A stretch of DNA of 64,000 bases from Sipunculus nudus. Its lineage: Eukaryota; Annelida; Sipuncula; Golfingiida; Sipunculidae. The stretch's first letter is position 1. Every line of letters begins with the position of its first letter. The DNA is taken from contig CM049318.1 of the NCBI GenBank assembly GCA_026874595.1, forward strand, positions 817,241 through 881,240, written 5' to 3'. A model generated the notes under the pieces. The model saw nothing but the letters and a program-made list of their open reading frames with translations, made no database searches and was not told the DNA's origin. Below are positions 53,501 to 60,200 of the stretch, piece after piece. Both the position numbers and the translations under genes were made by a program.

Positions 53501-56500
53501 ATGAGTAAAGTTAAGGCAACAAGTTTTCATATGACGTTCACAGTAGTGAGGTTTTCTTGTTACCGGTCTCTTTTGAGTAAACAACTGTACAAATAACTGG
53601 TTTTTGAAGGGCTGCTCTTCAATCTTAAATGAAGCACAAATGCACAGAGATGCACTTTGCATCCTGATCCCAGCTATAATGTGGAAGTGGTTTTGTTAGC
53701 GGGGTTTTTATTTTCGCGCTTTTCGTGGGAGCGTGATTTGCGCTAAATTTAGAACATGTGTTATTTCGAACACCCCAGACATGTCCGTGTAGTTTACTTT
53801 ATTACTTATTTAATATATAAGGTACAAGTAAAGAGTAATGGTGAATAAAATAGACGATCCTGTGTCATATAGATCATTCTCTGCTTGGTAGACTGCCGAG
53901 TTCTCGCCTGACACACAGTCTTGTGGGTCTGGTAATCCCTTCATTCCTGGTTGAAACTGTGAAACAAATAGCCTTTGAAGACCTTTAGAACCCCCCTCCA
54001 AATGTCCTTGAAATACGACTGAGAGCAAGCCACGATTGTGGTCAGCTATGTTTGTTGTTCACACATAGCTGGTTACTTCTAGTTAGTAAACACAGTTGTT
54101 GTAGCTGAGCAGTTCTACCACTCAGATGGTAAACAGCGTGTCTGGGTGCAGTACCATTGCATCATCAAACGTGATCAGTCCCCGTAATTACATATTACTT
54201 ACCCCATAGTATGTACGCAGTCATCCGAAGCTTGTTAGGTGGGAGGTAGGTTGCGTTTAAAAAACCTGTCTTTTATATAATCGTTCAAATATTTTAATAA
54301 TTTGATACAAATAGAATTCCCCATACATACTTATTTGGGCGAAAATTTGAACTGCGCTCATACTGTAAAATGAAAAAAGCGCAAAAATTCAGACGCGCCA
54401 AAGTTAAACCACTTCCACAGTATATGTCTGATGCACAAATTGGGCAGCAGTATGTCTTATTCCTTGTTTCCACATTTTCAAATTCTAGAAACACTTAAAT
54501 TTGTATCACAGTTCAAACTGAGCAGATAGTATATAAGCGAATTTTTCTGATCCACAATTCTTTATCATTGTCACATGTAAAGTTTGAAAACATAATGAAC
54601 CTGATTGCTTTAAATTTTGACCTGCCTGACGGAAAAACTGTGAATACTGTATAATCTATATTAAGTATAGCTTTCCTTCTGTAAAATCATTCAGATTTTT
54701 ATTTTTATTTTTGGTACAATTAATTTTATTCTCTTAGCTTTATAGTTCTCATATGATAAAATGAACAGAGAGTAGGGTACACCTGCTCAGTGACATGGTT
54801 CATATGTTTTTCCTACCTGTCTGTATTATAGCATGACTGTCGTCTGAATTAAGAATTTTGACTAGAGTTGTGACACCCTTGGCTGTCAGGGACACTTGGT
54901 CCATATCAACAATCACTCTGGCTAGTACAACAATCTGCAACAATGAAATGTCTACATTAAAACTTGCTCCCTTAAAGAATAATTCAAAGGCATAAGCAAT
55001 AGTAATGTCTTTCCAAAGGGACTGAATGTTGCCCATAATTCAAAACAACATAGTAAGTTGAGAACATATTAAGGACATTTTGATGATATCTGTGGCATTA
55101 TTCAAAGAAAGTCAACTTGAAAAAAGTCACATATTGATGTCTAAATATAATGCCACTTTTAATGAAAATTTTCCACATGTGATGCTCATAATCAAAGTCA
55201 TCTGATCAGTTTTAGACATATTTTATCACAGATTTCTGAGAATATACCAAATGTTCCCAAAACAACATGTCTGTTATGCTAAAATATAAACAATATTGCA
55301 CTTTTATCTCTTCTTATTATTAAGAGTGTGTAAAATCTCCAAAAGGTAGACAAATGTGACAAAAATACAGTATTAAGACTAGTTTATCTTTTTAGATGTA
55401 TCAGAAACAGCATTGCTATCTGGGCATAACAAGGAATGCAATTATTAAATAGGAAAGTCAACTCTGTAAGCCAAAAATTCAATTAGATATGAATGCCTTC
55501 CTTTAATACTTACACAGGTTCTGGTATACTTTTTACTTAAGAAGATTTTTCTACCTGAAATGCTGCATAGCACTGGAAGAACTCATTATCCGACTCCAGG
55601 AAGGGTTCAAATTTTTTATAGCGCAGTCCTCCTGCTTCCCGGATTGAATATTGCTGTGGGGTGTTGTTAAATGCAAACAATGACAGAGCCATGCCAGCCT
55701 TCAAACAGATCATCTGTAAAAGAAGCCAGATTTACAACAATGACAGAGTCATGCCAGCTTTAAAACAGATCATCTGTAAAGAAGATAGATATACAACAAT
55801 GACAGAGCCTTGCCAGCTTTCAAACAGATCATTTGAAAAGAAGCCAGATTTACAGCAATGACAGAGCCACGCAGCTTTCAAACAGATCATCTGTAAAGAA
55901 GATAGATATACAACAATGACAGAGCAATGCCAGCTTTCAAACAGATCATCTGTAAATAAGATAGATATACAACAATGACAGAGCCTTGCCAGCTTTCAAA
56001 CAGATCATCTGTAAATAAGATAGATATACAACAATGACAGAGCCTTGCCAGCTTTCAAACAGATCATCTGTAAATAAGATAGATATACAACGACAGAGCC
56101 TTGCCAGCTTTCAAACAGATCATCTGTAAATAAGATAGATCTACAACAAAGACAGAGCTATGCAAGCTTTCAAACAGATCATCTGTAAATAAGATAGATA
56201 TACAACAATGACAGAGCCACGCAGCTTTCAAACAGATCATCTGTAAAGATAGATAGATATACAACAATGACAGAGCCATGCCGGCTTTCAAACAGATCAT
56301 CTGTAAAGAAGATCGACATAGTATTGAAGTCATGTGGGTGGTATATGCTTCACAAATGATCATGACCTCACTGAGGAATATGCAACATACAGAATGAATT
56401 TTGCTAATTAATAAAAAAATAGGGTTAAAATGATTATCGAAGTAATATCATTAAATGTTAACAACATTTGAGAATGATTGAAAAAGTTAGGTCTGTCTAA

Positions 56501-57291
56501 CTACAGATTATTTCGCTTTAAGTTGCAAAAATATGCCTTTTTTGGGTAATGGACAAGTATATGTTACTGGAGGTACAGCTAGGGTTAAGCTTTTACCAAT
56601 AAATGACTGAAAGACATCTGTCTTACCTTGTATCTGGTTGTCAGAGAGATCCAACACTAAAGGCACCAGTTTAGTTTTAAAAGTTGCTTGAAGTTAGTGT
56701 TACTTTAAGTGATGAAAGATACATGCCTTTTATGACTGTCTGAATGTCAATTCCATGTTTGAAAATACTGCCCGAGACACTGGAAATTATGGTTAAATAA
56801 ACAGAGCACCATATAGCTAGCCTAGGGCTTGCTTCCTACAAACAGCAAAGCCTCAAATATTACTAACCTGGGGAGCATGTGCAAACCCAAGTGTTAAAAA
56901 AAAAAGAATTTTTATTCATCTCAGTTAAGTGATTTGCACTGTCAAGCAAAATATAAACTTTCATTTATTTAACATAGATTGTACAACAAGTTATAATAAC
57001 TAATGCAAGACACTCTCCATGGTTTAGATGGTGAAATAAGGTGGTGTAGAGATACAGGTAACTGAAGGACCTGGAGAAATCCACTGACCTTGGACAGGCC
57101 ACTGGAAACCATTCTCATAGCTGCGCCAGGGATCAAGAGAGACTAGCACTTTACCCATAGACTGTCCAAGCCCCATCAAGCCCTGTTTAAGTTTTTTGAA
57201 CTTTTGTGACCTACCTCATCTCCTTGGTGTAGGAGACACAGTAAGAGGTCATACTGGAAGTCTGGCTCCTCCTTGAGTTTCTCCTGGTTAC
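38271..57291 (-). CDS. ANKAR: ANKAR-like armadillo-repeat gene, 3' part (six coding exons)
   Basis: Six minus-strand exons join in compatible phases into the C-terminal part of a protein resembling ANKAR (ankyrin and armadillo repeat-containing protein), which is a scaffold-type protein of poorly known function. The recognisable stretches are KAGMALSLFAFNN, AAFQIVVLARVIVDMD, SLAHTRAGIP, ALGYLTYN and GLPCLSLEINGGP. The last is split over two exon junctions and is restored only by the splicing proposed here, which strongly supports the model. Helical armadillo sequence spans exons 55555 to 40675. The tail after GGPPVYPP is basic and low-complexity. Upstream exons (ankyrin part) must lie right of the window. 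The introns hold a 9-kb retrotransposon and two tandem arrays. The family assignment rests on remembered family motifs, not on a search. Confidence 0.8.
38927..38976 (-). CDS. ANKAR: ANKAR-like small exon (50 nt)
   Basis: It lies between ATTTACAG and GTATGT on the minus strand. With the two bases AG left by the previous exon it reads S-LEINGGPPVYPPKRGA, giving GLPCL-SLEINGGP across the junction, as expected for the post-armadillo motif of ANKAR. It leaves in phase 1. Confidence 0.88.
38977..40674 (-). other. Intron of the ANKAR-like gene, unremarkable
   Basis: AT-rich sequence between two well-supported exons, starting with GTAAGG and ending ATTTACAG on the minus strand. I see no tandem array, coding block or recognisable mobile element inside. 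Confidence 0.7.
40675..40981 (-). CDS. ANKAR: ANKAR-like armadillo exon (307 nt)
   Basis: Bounded by ATTTACAG and GTAAGG on the minus strand, it enters in phase 1 and leaves in phase 2. It encodes SLMSSLAHTRAGIPDAMI, then SACAVALGYLTYNRTA and EFERQKLIGLPCL. This is the last armadillo-like helical segment of the protein. SLAHTRAGIP and ALGYLTYN are diagnostic phrases for this family. Confidence 0.92.
41190..43258. repeat. Interspersed repeat copies in the ANKAR-like intron
   Basis: Five imperfect copies of a ~200-330 bp unit share GGTAACAGAGACCTAATT, GGTTTCCAAGGAGA, GACCTCCCAGGATGTCAAG, GAAGATTCCAGGTCC and GGTTACGATTTGTGCCCTGT (about 41340, 42110, 42300, 42590 and 42900). The copy ending at 43258 is the left half of the unit split by the Ngaro-like element. 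At 41690-41960 lies a copy of the family also seen at 23560-24150. Small open frames here are repeat-derived. Confidence 0.75.
43259..43503 (+). repeat. Split direct repeat A1
   Basis: Starts AACGAGTAGGGTATCACC and matches A2 at 51761-52008 over its whole length with few differences. It forms the left terminus of the Ngaro-like element and probably contains or adjoins the promoter, though no promoter motif is recognisable. Confidence 0.93.
43771..44382 (+). CDS. SGNH-hydrolase (GDSL-type esterase) ORF of the Ngaro-like element
   Basis: The 203-residue frame is intact. It begins MAQSVLFVGDSQVKRLK, in which GDS (Ser11) is the block I nucleophile motif of SGNH hydrolases. Block II-like GMGGM follows. 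The block III position reads LHVGDYDLS, with Tyr where the family has the oxyanion Asn (GxND). Block V is DGVHFNNAG, supplying Asp172 and His175. These enzymes hydrolyse esters, and esterase-like ORFs of this class are known as passengers of some Ngaro and CR1 elements; their role there is unclear. No signal peptide is seen. The ATG follows AGCATGG. It is the only long intact frame of the element, which may mean constraint or chance. Activity is uncertain because of the missing Asn. Confidence 0.82.
   Translation: MAQSVLFVGDSQVKRLKLAVDAGMMAMKPHLGLHHCKIIMHGMGGMKTQDALDVMPELVAAHSPSLVVLHVGDYDLSSSGSKAEKLKGNAEVVGHDILEFARIAYCELGVPAIRVLALTPRYPPFCGCMYPSNYCQKVEVCNQYLDATLAETGQACLWTHPFKWSDCYFLDDGVHFNNAGLKRWYKSIRGCILQGLKVINASS
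44487..44511 (+). repeat. 25-nt A run
   Basis: An uninterrupted A run lies 105 bp after the SGNH stop codon and just before the 74-bp array. No AATAAA precedes it, so it is not clearly a polyadenylation scar. Confidence 0.95.
44580..45558 (+). repeat. 74-bp tandem array inside the Ngaro-like element, ~13 copies
   Basis: The unit contains TTATGCACATGCTTAGCGCC, GGGAGGTTGCCCAAGCC, ATTGTGGCTTGTGTCAGC and ATGTATTTTTTCTATTG, and recurs every 74 bp about 13 times. A degenerate start (TTTATGCACATGCATTAG) is also seen at 44448. It lies between the SGNH and Gag-like ORFs, within the candidate intron. Overlapping 65-codon frames are due to the periodicity. Confidence 0.95.
45645..46888 (+). CDS. Gag-like ORF of the Ngaro-like element
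   Basis: The open frame 45707-46888 (about 393 codons, first codon GTG) has a Pro/Gln/Ser-rich N-terminal third. A central region around KIWDDRYIELEDILP follows, and a C-terminal Cys/His cluster of the form C-x5-C-x2-C-x5-C-x4-H followed by C-x2-C-x4-H-x4-C is probably a pair of nucleic-acid-binding zinc fingers like those of DIRS/Ngaro Gag proteins. The natural start is probably the ATG at 45645, just after the candidate splice acceptor. That frame meets a TGA at 45732, but it would enter the Gag frame through an indel in the eight-C run 45720-45727. The RT frame overlaps its end by 23 nt, beginning at ATG 46866. Confidence 0.75.
46866..47911 (+). pseudogene. Reverse transcriptase of the Ngaro-like element, frameshifted
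   Basis: The frame opens at ATG 46866 (MGLPTPVKFK), overlapping the Gag end in another frame. It shifts near 47085-47105 into the frame that ends at 47911. Visible RT features in order are SPIGLVPKK and GKFRMIHHLSHP, motif A ADIESAFRLLP, motif B-like LPMGCASSCKIFE, motif C YLDD (about 47518-47535) and the FLGIEL block. The motifs are DIRS/Ngaro-like. The frame breaks again near 47890, before the RNase H region. The shift could be programmed, but with further breaks downstream decay is more likely. Confidence 0.88.
47868..48455 (+). pseudogene. RNase H region of the Ngaro-like element, frameshifted
   Basis: It continues the RT polyprotein in shifting frames. The first piece carries LHLFTDAAKGLGFGAVFG (first catalytic Asp) and VTLELIPVV (Glu). 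A second frame from about 48175 carries LLFIDNEALVHIINKKSS (second Asp) and RRLVLVTLHHNI. After one more shift TDALSRLQ (last Asp) and a short tail follow. At least three frame changes are needed. The coding sequence is cut at 48455 by the nested LINE. Confidence 0.82.
48456..49850 (-). mobile_element. 5'-truncated LINE fragment nested in the Ngaro-like element
   Basis: On the minus strand the coding remnants 49402-49824, 48864-49370 and 48618-48839 form the end of a non-LTR retrotransposon protein. It starts after the catalytic RT motif, with KTKCVVFGEKK, LHGCELWNNL and LGWIPIKRRIEL, and ends with a Cys-rich CNLCHRIFSDIV...C motif. The 3' end has AATAAA (48474-48479 complement) followed by a short (TCAA)n tail. 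The left edge (tail) at 48456 is clear. The right edge near 49850 is approximate, and no target-site duplication is obvious. The clade cannot be assigned. The three frames are broken by stops. Confidence 0.8.
49845..50521 (+). pseudogene. Tyrosine recombinase of the Ngaro-like element, N-terminally truncated
   Basis: The catalytic domain of a DIRS/Ngaro-type tyrosine recombinase is read in two frames. The first (49962-50225) contains GFFRVGEL with the catalytic Arg at 50052-50054. The second (50201-50521) contains HSFRIGAATEAAAAG, with the H-x-x-R pair at 50393-50404, LGRW with Trp at 50471-50473 in the usual His/Trp position, and FKRYIR with the nucleophilic Tyr at 50495-50497. Recognisable upstream remnants are LPDPGN, an in-frame stop, and VRKLIQGAQKL. 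The usual N-terminal core-binding helices are not found beside the LINE. All catalytic residues survive but the frame does not. Confidence 0.87.
50682..50710 (+). other. Hairpin 1
   Basis: Stem GAGCCC (50682-50687) pairs with GGGCTC (50705-50710) around the loop AGGTCAGGGATCTGCAC. Confidence 0.6.
50931..50957 (+). other. Hairpin 2
   Basis: Stem GGCCCC (50931-50936) pairs with GGAGCT (50952-50957), with one mismatch and one G-U pair, around TGTCAGGGATCTGCT. Confidence 0.45.
51051..51077 (+). other. Hairpin 3
   Basis: Stem GGCTCT (51051-51056) pairs with AGAGCT (51072-51077). Compared with hairpins 4 and 5, a C-G pair is replaced by T-A. Confidence 0.55.
51240..51285 (+). other. Hairpin 4
   Basis: Inner stem GGCTCC (51250-51255) pairs with GGAGCC (51271-51276). 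Outer stem CTTGT (51240-51244) pairs with ACAAG (51281-51285). Confidence 0.6.
51372..51417 (+). other. Hairpin 5
   Basis: Inner stem GGCTCC (51382-51387) pairs with GGAGCC (51403-51408), and outer stem CTTGT (51372-51376) with ACAAG (51413-51417). It is a near duplicate of hairpin 4. Confidence 0.6.
51544..51760 (+). repeat. Split direct repeat B1
   Basis: 217 bp, nearly identical to B2 (52129-52345). It ends GTGCCTAAAT immediately before A2. Confidence 0.93.
51631..51636 (+). terminator. Polyadenylation signal in B1
   Basis: AATAAA within TTGAATAAAGAAAAGTTTTT. The following TTTTTATT can pair with AATAAA to form a small hairpin. The same signal is in B2 at 52216. Confidence 0.55.
51761..52008 (+). 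repeat. Split direct repeat A2
   Basis: 248 bp, matching A1 (43259-43503). It starts AACGAGTAAGGTATCACC directly after B1 and ends GGAATTAG. Confidence 0.93.
52129..52345 (+). repeat. Split direct repeat B2, right end of the Ngaro-like element
   Basis: 217 bp, nearly identical to B1. It ends GTGCCTAAAT at 52345, after which the host repeat resumes with ATCCATGCAAAG. A second AATAAA lies at 52216-52221. Confidence 0.93.
52346..53370. repeat. Interspersed repeats right of the Ngaro-like element
   Basis: 52346-52570 is the right half of the repeat copy split by the element. A second copy follows at about 52640-52985, ending in GCTCAGATGACTTACAGTCA and GCTGAGCTAA. From 52985 to 53362 is a copy of the family seen at 23560-24150 and 24812-25284 (ATCAGTCCCAATGATCA, TGAAAATCCACCCAATGG, GGACAGACGGACGGACGG). 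Confidence 0.8.
53681..54418. mobile_element. MITE-like element, ~740 bp
   Basis: Perfect 13-bp inverted termini GTGGAAGTGGTTT (53681-53693) and AAACCACTTCCAC (54406-54418) enclose a noncoding stretch with CG-rich ends (TTTTCGCGC, GACGCGCC). TA occurs near both outer edges, compatible with a TA target duplication, but the exact edge is uncertain by two bases. No transposase is encoded, so it is probably a non-autonomous DNA transposon. Confidence 0.6.
54817..54934 (-). CDS. ANKAR: ANKAR-like armadillo exon (118 nt)
   Basis: Bounded by TTGCAG and GTAGGAA on the minus strand, it encodes IVVLARVIVDMD...VTTLVKILNSDD...AIIQT and ends in phase 1. It continues directly from AAFQ of the previous exon, matching the AAFQIVVLA.VI.DMD stretch typical of ANKAR. 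The following intron is about 13.8 kb because of inserted repeats. Confidence 0.88.
55555..55713 (-). CDS. ANKAR: ANKAR-like armadillo exon (159 nt)
   Basis: The exon follows a CTTTTACAG acceptor, starts MICLKAGMALSLFAFNN and ends CYAAFQ before a GTAGAA donor. It has 53 codons in phase 0 at both ends. The sequence is an armadillo-type helical repeat and closely resembles the KAGMAL..FAFNN part of ANKAR. Its first ~40 nt together with the acceptor are copied about ten times in the intron immediately upstream (55714-56322). Confidence 0.85.
55714..56322 (-). repeat. ~59-bp array of copied 3' splice sites and exon start
   Basis: About ten copies of a 57-60 bp unit lie immediately upstream (minus strand) of exon 55555-55713. 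On the minus strand each copy reads TATCTTCTTTACAG followed by ATGATCTGTTTGAAAGCTGG and CATGGCTCTGTCATTGTTG. That is a pyrimidine tract, an AG acceptor and about the first 40 nt of the exon. The array therefore arose by repeated duplication of the exon's own 5' boundary. Copies differ mainly by short indels (GCCACGCAGC, GCTATGCAAGC). Confidence 0.92.
56627..56656 (-). CDS. Possible 30-nt microexon
   Basis: On the minus strand 30 nt lie between GTGCCTTTAG and a strong donor GTAAGA. They would read CWISLTTRYK in phase 0, so the stretch could be a symmetric cassette exon between the 77-nt exon and exon 55555-55713 without breaking the frame. It does not resemble ANKAR sequence that I recognise, and a chance acceptor/donor pair is quite possible. 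Confidence 0.2.
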
Positions 57292-60200
57292 CTGTATTAC
57301 ACAGAACCACACACAGAACCACTGAGACGAGCACTCTACTCATAGACTGTCCAAGCCTCATCAAGTCCTGTTTAAGTTCTCTGAACTTTTGTGACCTACC
57401 TCATCTCCTTGGTGAAGAGACTCAGTAGGAGATCATACTGGAAGTCTGGCTCCTCCTTGAGTTTCTCCTGGTTACCTGTATTACACAGAACCACTGAGAC
57501 GAGCACTCTACCCATAGACTGTCCAAGTCCCATCAAGCCCTGTTTAAGTTCTTTGAACTTATGTGACCTACCTCATCACCTTGGTGTAGGAGACTCAGTA
57601 AGAGGTCATACTGGAAGTCTGGCTCCTCCTAGAGTTTCTCCTGGTTACCTGTATTACACAACACCACGCACAGAACCACTGAGATGAGCACTCTACCCAT
57701 AGACTGTCCAAGCCCCATCAAGCCCTGTTTAAGTTCTCTAAACTTTTGTGACCTACCTCATCTCCTTGGTGTAGGAGACTCAGTAGGAGATCATACTGGA
57801 AGTCTGGCTCCTCCTTGAGTTTCTCCTGGTTACCTGTATTACACAGAACCACTGAGACGAGCACTCTACCCATAGACTGTCCAAGCCCCATCAAGCCCTG
57901 TTTAAGGTCTCTGAACTTTTGTGACCTACCTCATCTCCTTGGTGTAGGAGACTCAGTAGGAGATCATATTGGAAGTCTGGCTCCTCCTTGAATTTCTCCT
58001 GGTTACCTGTATTACACAGAACCACGCACAGAACCACTGAGACGAGCACTCTACCCATAGACTGTCCAAGCCCCATCAAGCCCTGTTTAAGTTCTCTGAA
58101 CTTTTGTGACCTACCTCATCTCCTTGGTGTAGGAGACTCAGTAGGAGATCATACTGGAAGTCTGGCTCCTCCTTGAATTTCTCCTGGTTACCTGTATTAC
58201 ACAGAACCACGCACAGAACCACTGAGACGAGCACTCTACCCATAGACTGTCCAAGCCTCATCAAGTCCTGTTTAAGTTCTCTGAACTTTTGTGACCTACC
58301 TAACCTCCTTGGTGTAGGAGACTCAGTAGGAGATCATACTGAAAGTCTGGCTCCTCCTTGAGTTTCTCCTGGTTACCTGTATTACACAGAACCACGCACA
58401 GAACCACTGAGACGAGCACTCTACCCATAGACTGTCCAAGCCCCATCAAGCCCTGTTTAAGTTCTCTGAACTTTTGTGACCTACCTCAACTCCTTGGTGT
58501 AGGAGACTCAGTAGGAGATCATACTGGAAGTCTGGCTCCTCCTTGAGTTTCTCCTGGTTACCTGTATTACACAGAACCACGCACAGAACCACTGAGACGA
58601 GCACTCTACCCATAGACTGTCCAAGCCCCATCAAGCCCTGTTTAAGTTTTTTGAACTTTTGTGACCTACCTCATCTCCTTGGTGTAGGAGACACAGTAAG
58701 AGGTCATACTGGAAGTCTGGCTCCTCCTTGAGTTTCTCCTGGTTACCTGTATTACACAGAACCACACACAGAACCACTGAGACGAGCACTCTACTCATAG
58801 ACTGTCCAAGCCTCATCAAGTCCTGTTTAAGTTCTCTGAACTTTTGTGACCTACCTCATCTCCTTGGTGAAGAGACTCAGTAGGAGATCATACTGGAAGT
58901 CTGGCTCCTCCTTGAGTTTCTCCTGGTTACCTGTATTACACAGAACCACTGAGACGAGCACTCTACCCATAGACTGTCCAAGTCCCATCAAGCCCTGTTT
59001 AAGTTCTTTGAACTTATGTGACCTACCTCATCACCTTGGTGTAGGAGACTCAGTAAGAGGTCATACTGGAAGTCTGGCTCCTCCTAGAGTTTCTCCTGGT
59101 TACCTGTATTACACAACACCACGCACAGAACCACTGAGATGAGCACTCTACCCATAGACTGTCCAAGCCCCATCAAGCCCTGTTTAAGTTCTCTAAACTT
59201 TTGTGACCTACCTCATCTCCTTGGTGTAGGAGACTCAGTAGGAGATCATACTGGAAGTCTGGCTCCTCCTTGAGTTTCTCCTGGTTACCTGTATTACACA
59301 GAACCACTGAGACGAGCACTCTACCCATAGACTGTCCAAGCCCCATCAAGCCCTGTTTAAGGTCTCTGAACTTTTGTGACCTACCTCATCTCCTTGGTGT
59401 AGGAGACTCAGTAGGAGATCATATTGGAAGTCTGGCTCCTCCTTGAATTTCTCCTGGTTACCTGTATTACACAGAACCACGCACAGAACCACTGAGACGA
59501 GCACTCTACCCATAGACTGTCCAAGCCCCATCAAGCCCTGTTTAAGTTCTCTGAACTTTTGTGACCTACCTCATCTCCTTGGTGTAGGAGACTCAGTAGG
59601 AGATCATACTGGAAGTCTGGCTCCTCCTTGAATTTCTCCTGGTTACCTGTATTACACAGAACCACGCACAGAACCACTGAGACGAGCACTCTACCCATAG
59701 ACTGTCCAAGCCTCATCAAGTCCTGTTTAAGTTCTCTGAACTTTTGTGACCTACCTAACCTCCTTGGTGTAGGAGACTCAGTAGGAGATCATACTGAAAG
59801 TCTGGCTCCTCCTTGAGTTTCTCCTGGTTACCTGTATTACACAGAACCACGCACAGAACCACTGAGACGAGCACTCTACCCATAGACTGTCCAAGCCCCA
59901 TCAAGCCCTGTTTAAGTTCTCTGAACTTTTGTGACCTACCTCAACTCCTTGGTGTAGGAGACTCAGTAGGAGATCATACTGGAAGTCTGGCTCCTCCTTG
60001 AATTTCTCCTGGTTACCTGTATTACACAGAATCACGCACAGAACCACTGAGACGAGCACTCTACCCATAGACTGTCCAAGCCTCATCAAGCCCTGTTTAA
60101 GTTTTTTGAACTTTTGTGACCAACCTCATCTCCTTGGTGTAGGAGACTCAGTAGGAGATCATACTTGAAGTCTGGCTCCTCCTTGAGTTTCTCCTGGTTA

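Noticed and set aside
53345-53662. 105-codon open frame on the minus strand
   Set aside because: It starts in an interspersed repeat, has no recognisable domain and no splice context matching the ANKAR-like exons.
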